DNA from: Asterionellopsis glacialis
Lineage: Eukaryota; Bacillariophyta; Plagiogrammaphyceae; Rhaphoneidales; Asterionellopsidaceae
Length of the DNA: 12,162 bases
Reading direction: 5' to 3'
Assembly (NCBI GenBank): GCA_014885115.2
Contig: WKLE02000426.1
Location: 18,928 to 31,089, forward strand
Shown: positions 7,844 to 12,162 of the stretch, one piece after another
Position numbering within the stretch: the first letter of the stretch is position 1
Layout: every line of letters begins with the position of its first letter
Position numbers and translations under genes: made by a program
Notes under the pieces: generated by a model
Databases searched by the model: none
Told to the model about the DNA's origin: nothing
What the model saw: only the letters and a program-made list of their open reading frames with translations

Positions 7844-7852
7844 ACTGACTGT
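7844..7852 (+). promoter_or_regulatory. ACTGACTGT motif, copy 3
   Basis: An exact plus-strand copy in GTTACTGACTGTGC, 293-301 nt upstream of the ATG at 8145 and in the same orientation as that gene. A promoter element is possible; the inference rests on recurrence alone. Confidence 0.2.
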
Positions 7853-8019
7853 GCTTAGCGCTGCTTTGTGTGTGTCTATCCTTGGCTTTTACCACACGTA
7901 AAGCAACAGTGTGTTTTTTGTGTTGCTTCATATCACACCCGGAGAACCCGTGTCTTCTCTATTGTACTTTCCTTGACGGTAAAGGGAGAAGATATTCGTG
8001 TGTTGACTTTTTTCTGCAA

Positions 8020-8033
8020 ACACACACACACAC
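8020..8033. repeat. (CA)n microsatellite
   Basis: Seven AC dinucleotides in the probable 5' UTR or promoter of the downstream gene, about 110 nt before its ATG. A simple-sequence repeat, likely variable in length. Confidence 0.85.
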
Positions 8034-8144
8034 CGTAATTTGATTTTGAGGTTACAACAAGATTGCTCAGGGTGTACAGCATAAGCGTAGCCAAGAGGAA
8101 ATCAAATTGCAATCTGCAAGACATACAATCAATAAATAATAATT

Positions 8145-9707
8145 ATGCAATCATCACAATTATCACCGGAAGAAGCATTAGTATCACGTCGGTCTGCTCC
8201 TTCCACAGTCCTAGCAGGAACAACTGGTGGAGATGGACTCGCCATGAAACGATCAAGCAGTGAACCCTCTAGACGGTCGTCTCTATTAAAGAGGAGCAGT
8301 AGTAATAATAATACTAGTCGAGGTACATCTCACGAAGACATTAGACGTACTTCAGATCCTCTACTGCGAAGCAGTCGCAGTAAGGACAAATCCCTATCTC
8401 GTCGATTAAAAAATTTACGTGCACCGTCACAACAAACAAGGACATCCCATCAAACATTGTCCACAACAGGGTCATCCTCCACTCCCTCCACAATCACACT
8501 AGGTCGAGCATCAGCAGAAGTCAGAACAGGAGGACCAGTAACACATGTAACGGGACGATCCACCAAACAACAGCAATCACATCTAAGTGATACAGCATCC
8601 GCTTCGGTAGCTTTGTCTGCTAATTCTGGTCCTTCCATGGCTGCATCTGCATCTGTAGCTATTTCAGCAGCATCCACATCTACATCTTGTACATTATCCT
8701 CTACAAGGAATATTTCCTTGGAAGAACGACGCAAGGTCTATACGGAAAAGACATGGAAGGATGATGAATTTGGTGCAGCATGGAAAGCTATTGATCAAGA
8801 TTTAAATGAATATTTAAGTTGCGATAATTTTGACCTTGACGACGATGGCAGTGACCATGAGGAAACCGAAGAAGAATGGGTTGCTTTTCCACAGCAAGAC
8901 CAAGAGGAGGACGACGATGATTCACCCTTTCGAGTCATTAGTCGAAAAATGCCACTTACATTTCCCACTACTACAACCACCACGACTTCTTCTGGAAGTT
9001 TAGAACGTACACGAAGTTATCCATCTGTATTAGAAACTGTAGATGAAGGTCATCTTGATTCTACGAAAAAAGAGTCGAAAGAGAAGAAGAAAAAGAAGAA
9101 GAAAAAATCTTCTAAAAAAGAATCTTCCTCCTCCTCGTCCAAAGAACGCCTAAAGGAAAGTGGTACTACTACTTCTGGTAGTTCTTCCTCCAAGGACAAG
9201 AAAGAAAAAAAGAAACATTCTTCTTCTTCTCACCACAAGGACAAGAAGAAGGAATCCACCTCCTCTACGTCTTCTTCTCATGATAAAGACCACAAGAAGA
9301 AGAAAAGTAGTAGCATACGAAGTGCCTCACCATCTCTATCGTCTTCCAACACTACTACCACAACCAAAGAGAGGGCTGTATCTTCAACTACGTCAACTGA
9401 AAAAACACATATTACCAAAAAGAAAACCAAGAAAAATGTTGACACTAAAACTTACCATGATGATTCATCATCTGGCAAACGAAAAGAAAATCATGTTCAA
9501 GTTGCTATACCAACATCTATACCACCATCCGCATCCTTATCTTTAGATAAAACAGAATATGTCAAAACCAAGTCAAGAAGTTCATCCTCAAGACGTAAAC
9601 TTTTATCATCCCAAAGTAAAGCCATAAATCGTTTACGTGATTTTAACAAGTTGGAAATCAAAGCCGACAGATCATTTCCCAACAAAAAGGTGGATTTTAC
9701 CAATTAA
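8145..9707 (+). CDS. Ser/Lys-rich, largely disordered protein of unknown function
   Basis: An uninterrupted 520-residue protein. The ATG follows an in-frame TAA by 9 nt, so the start is firm unless there is an upstream exon. I recognise no family. Residues 1-190 are Ser/Thr/Arg-rich with many basophilic kinase sites (RRSAPS, KRSSSEPSRRSS, RRTS, RSYPS). R36-S-S-S-E-P41 fits the 14-3-3 mode I consensus RSxSxP. The only segment with globular character is about 190-250: a helical stretch (ISLEERRKVYTEKTW, then EFGAAWKAIDQDLNEYL), followed by an acidic patch and EEEWVAF. Residues 255-300 are acidic, then a Thr run. Residues 305-435 alternate poly-Lys and poly-Ser blocks (EKKKKKKKKSSKK) that could act as a nuclear localisation or nucleic-acid-binding segment. 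The C-terminus (about 480-520) is basic and partly helical (KAINRLRDFNKLEIKADRS). A phosphorylated nuclear or scaffold protein is plausible but unproven. No signal peptide or membrane segment. Open-frame length and consistent composition make it a real gene. Confidence 0.8.
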   Translation: MQSSQLSPEEALVSRRSAPSTVLAGTTGGDGLAMKRSSSEPSRRSSLLKRSSSNNNTSRGTSHEDIRRTSDPLLRSSRSKDKSLSRRLKNLRAPSQQTRTSHQTLSTTGSSSTPSTITLGRASAEVRTGGPVTHVTGRSTKQQQSHLSDTASASVALSANSGPSMAASASVAISAASTSTSCTLSSTRNISLEERRKVYTEKTWKDDEFGAAWKAIDQDLNEYLSCDNFDLDDDGSDHEETEEEWVAFPQQDQEEDDDDSPFRVISRKMPLTFPTTTTTTTSSGSLERTRSYPSVLETVDEGHLDSTKKESKEKKKKKKKKSSKKESSSSSSKERLKESGTTTSGSSSSKDKKEKKKHSSSSHHKDKKKESTSSTSSSHDKDHKKKKSSSIRSASPSLSSSNTTTTTKERAVSSTTSTEKTHITKKKTKKNVDTKTYHDDSSSGKRKENHVQVAIPTSIPPSASLSLDKTEYVKTKSRSSSSRRKLLSSQSKAINRLRDFNKLEIKADRSFPNKKVDFTN

Positions 9708-9722
9708 ATTTTTATAAAAATT
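9707..9722. terminator. 16-nt AT palindrome at the stop codon, candidate 3'-end hairpin
   Basis: AATTTTTATAAAAATT is perfectly self-complementary and begins on the last base of the TAA stop (9705-9707). The 171-nt spacer to the HRD1 stop is otherwise featureless and AT-rich. In a convergent pair with so short a gap this could mark 3'-end formation, but AT-rich palindromes also arise by chance. Confidence 0.25.
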
Positions 9723-9878
9723 ATTCTCAATTTTTTCTAAACTAATAGTACTATTTGATTTTTCTGGTAATACGTGGTAAAGGTAAAAAGTAAACCAGTT
9801 TTCGTTACCTCGTGTGGTTTGCGTTATTTGTAGGCTAGATATCATCCGTTACTAATTGATAGTGTGAACTCCTTTTGT

Positions 9879-12131
9879 TTATTGTTTTTTCTTGGCAATG
9901 GGAAGATCTAATACCAAACGTTCTAACGAATCCTCGCGTATCCATCCATTGTTTGGAATTTGCAACATCATACCACTATATAAATCATCAAATTGTTTCC
10001 ATTCAAGTTTGGTACATAATACAAGTGTATTACAAGGAATAATTCGTTCAATTCCAGATTCTTCTTGAGAAGTAGTACTTTTGGTAGTATCGGACCAAAC
10101 AGCTACACCTTCTGCATCCTTCACTCGGTATAAACAAGGGAATGCCGTGGTGGGTGCCTTGATGGTCCTTGCAGTAGGTTGAATACTTTTGTCTCTAGTG
10201 GCTGCTGCTACAGCAGCAGAAGTAGTAGGCGGCACATTATTGTCATTTGCTGGAGTTTGGACTGGAGGAAGATCTCTATTTTGATTGACATTTCCATCAG
10301 TTTGTTGGTTTGCCCCGTCGTCTTGTTCTCGTGGTGGTGGTGCTTGAACGCCACCATCGCCACCACCATTGTCCTCTTGTTGATCTGGTGGCAATTGTCC
10401 TTCTAATTCCATAACAGCTGCAGGTCCAACACCTGCTCCAGCTAAGTTACGAAGCCTTGCCTGTGAAGCTTGAATGTCACCACGACAGGTAGGACAAGTT
10501 TGTTGTTGAACTAACCATTCACTGCAAATTGCAATTAGTTATGGGACGGGAAAAAACAAATGCAAAGAAACAATAGTAAGATTTGAGATAATATTAAAAA
10601 AGGTGGCCACACACTGTTGAACCCAGCATAACACTGAAACCAAGTACGTTTGCAGCTCTTGAATAGATCAAAGAAAAACACCAAGGCGTAATACGTACCG
10701 TAAACATGACTTATGGAATACATGTCCACAACCAGGCAATTTTTTACAATCAATCAATGTCATGGAATCACGACAAATAATACATGTGCGTCCAGCTTCT
10801 TCTAATTCTTCTTCACTTTCGACAGAATCAAATCGATTCATATTGCGCATCAAACGTCTATACTTGGCAAAGGCACTTAGACGTGTTTTAAGTGATTGGA
10901 AACTCATGTATACTTCACGGAATAAATTAATGGGCATGCCATAATAGGTCAATACGATACCAAAGAAGATGATGTAAAATAAAAATCGTGCAGCCTGTGC
11001 CTGTACTTCGACTGCAAAGTTTAATGTAGCCTTATGATCCTTCCAGACATGTAATGAACGATGTGCCAATGCATGCCATAATCGTTCTGGTGAAGAATGT
11101 TCATGTACCCAATGGATCATCCCATCCACGAAATGTAAATGCCCTAATAATATATTGGACATGGCTGTTACGAATAAAATAGAATACTCAAATCCAAAAA
11201 ACATAGCCACACTGGGTCCATTATCCACAATATCTTGTGCACATTGTGCAATAGCTATCACATCCACCACAAGACACACATGTAACAATGTCATAACACC
11301 CATGTAATTACGTTGCAACATGGGCCATCCATTCCAAAAACTAGTAGCATTACCATCCTCATCTGTGGCAATGACAACATTCACAGCTTCTTCTGTCATG
11401 GTTAAATGTGATCGACGTGTCTCAGCACACCAATGTATACATTTGCATAAAACCAAGATTAAAAATAATATACCTGTTTTGACATTCATTTCGGACCGGA
11501 ACATGGTAAGGGCTAGGCATGTCTCAGTCACATTCCAGCGAAAAAAATCACCTAATCCTTCAGCTTCAATGGGACGTAACCCATTTAAAAATAATCCAAT
11601 GGTAGAACGGAACGTGGCTACACAGGATGCAATAATTGCATTCCCCAATACAATATAAGCCCATTTCGATGATGTTAAGAATACCATGGCTAAATAATAT
11701 TGTTGACGTGTACGTAAGGCGTACCATATTAATCCCAAGGCTGCACCAAAGGATCCTGCGGTGTATGATATTTTACCACGACGTTTCGTAAACTGAGATT
11801 GTTGTTGTTCTTGCTGCTGATGTTGTTCATGATCATGTGGATCATCATTGTCATTATTTTCACCAAGAATTTCATCATTTTGCCCTCCTACAAACAATGC
11901 ACCATCACCATCGACATCCTCCGCAACTTGTTCTTGTTGTTGGGGTTCGTGATTATTATCATTTCCTCTCCTCACGTCGTCATCATTGTTATTGTTTGCT
12001 TCTTGTTCCTCTTGCAAAAGCTGTTGTTGTTCCTGTTCTAATAACAATCTATCTAATGCTTCTTCTTCCTCACGCATACGACGAGCTTCTTCATCTTCAT
12101 CCGCCGGAGCAGCGGCGTGTACGTCGGCCAT
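9879..12131 (-). CDS. HRD1: HRD1/synoviolin ER membrane RING-H2 E3 ubiquitin ligase, two exons
   Basis: The central ubiquitin ligase and channel subunit of ER-associated degradation. Exon 1 is 12131-10699 and exon 2 is 10521-9879, joined in phase 2 within an Arg codon (CG|T), giving 691 residues. The ATG at 12131 has a strong context (GACCATGG); the frame opens 6 nt earlier only with TTG. Residues 1-118 are acidic and Gln-rich with a probable coiled coil (17-47), unlike animal and yeast HRD1, which begin at the membrane domain. About six or more membrane segments span 122-398 and keep family signatures: VTETCLALTMF (201-211), the LCKCIHW region (228-234) and FFGFEYSILF (311-320). A basic RRLMRNMNRF linker leads to the RING: C450, C453, C468, H470, H473, C476, C487, C490 (CIIC...CGHVFHKSC...CPTC), all eight ligands present. 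After a Pro/Gln/Asn-rich linker, residues 605-684 (PCLYRVKDAEGVAVWSD to NNGWIREDSLERL) look like a compact SH3b-type beta domain. The end, AKKKQ, fits a cytosolic dilysine ER-retrieval signal. There is no signal or plastid-targeting sequence, so this is the host ER enzyme rather than a symbiont-derived plastid-import ligase. Confidence 0.96.
10522..10698 (-). other. Spliceosomal intron splitting the HRD1 RING finger
   Basis: A 177-nt intron with donor GTACGTAT (first base at 10698) and acceptor TTTGCAG (last base at 10522). Splicing joins HKSCL-CG|T-EWLVQQQTCPTC, restoring a canonical RING-H2. Read through unspliced, the frame stops at 10668-10670, before the last two zinc ligands. Confidence 0.94.
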
Positions 12132-12162
12132 GGTCAAGTACTGTGATTGCTGTGTGTAGCAA

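Larger units (their letters stand above)
6432..8144. other. Long divergent intergenic region (S49 peptidase / Ser-Lys-rich protein)
   Basis: 1713 nt between two divergent ATGs, so it should hold both promoters and 5' UTRs. It contains a CAGACAGACAG tract (6587-6597), one degenerate and two exact ACTGACTGT-type motifs (6690-6698, 6781-6789, 7844-7852), a 12-nt GGTACATGTACC palindrome (7573-7584) and a CA microsatellite (8020-8033). Several short inverted repeats occur as well (CGAAC/GTTCG near 7213-7224, TGTTC/GAACA at 7314-7326). The longest minus-strand frame (7557-7808) lacks an ATG at its start and resembles nothing known. No RNA gene or mobile element was recognised. Confidence 0.6.

Noticed and set aside
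9060..9330. Repetitive Lys/Ser codons as a possible tandem repeat array
   Set aside because: The repetition is codon-level low complexity (AAG/AAA and TCT/TCC) without a fixed unit, explained by the protein composition.
9879..12131. Symbiont-derived ERAD (plastid protein import) version of the ligase
   Set aside because: The N-terminus is acidic and lacks a signal peptide or bipartite plastid leader, while the membrane domain and RING follow ordinary host HRD1 closely.
1..12162. Mobile element, CRISPR array or viral insertion
   Set aside because: No transposase, reverse transcriptase, integrase, long terminal or direct repeats, target duplications or spaced repeats were seen on either strand.

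Overview
This is eukaryotic nuclear DNA. The evidence is two canonical GT-AG introns, single-gene transcription units on both strands, host-type eukaryotic proteins (a class I histone deacetylase and the ER ubiquitin ligase HRD1), and long AT-rich intergenic regions. Ser-, Gln- and Lys-rich low-complexity tracts, short introns (157 and 177 nt), a mitochondrial SohB-like S49 peptidase and a eukaryotic DUF1415 protein suggest a stramenopile, most likely a diatom. That assignment is an inference from style and gene content, not a species identification.

Layout, left to right. (1) 1-1431, plus: class I (RPD3/HDAC1-type) histone deacetylase, lacking only about the first 8-10 residues at the window edge, with one intron. 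(2) 1432-2277: convergent intergenic region holding an AT microsatellite and an unusual cluster of inverted repeats. (3) 2278-3627, minus: DUF1415-domain protein with a long disordered N-terminal extension. (4) 3628-4382: spacer with a G-box-like palindrome and a nested GGTAC/GTACC inverted repeat. (5) 4383-6431, minus: SohB-like S49 serine peptidase with an intact Ser/Lys dyad and a probable mitochondrial presequence. (6) 6432-8144: 1.7 kb divergent intergenic region carrying recurring copies of the 9-mer ACTGAYTGT. (7) 8145-9707, plus: Ser/Lys-rich, mostly disordered protein of unknown function. (8) 9879-12131, minus: HRD1/synoviolin RING-H2 ubiquitin ligase, whose single intron splits the RING finger, with an acidic Gln-rich N-terminal extension and a possible SH3b-like C-terminal domain.

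The genes are not functionally linked: they cover chromatin, mitochondrial proteolysis and ER-associated degradation. I see no mobile element, CRISPR array, tRNA or rRNA gene, and no coherent new multi-gene system. The observations most worth a second look are the 78-nt nested hairpin at 1740-1817, the ACTGAYTGT motif repeated in the intergenic regions, a two-residue insertion beside the substrate-binding aspartate of the deacetylase, and the domain architecture of HRD1.
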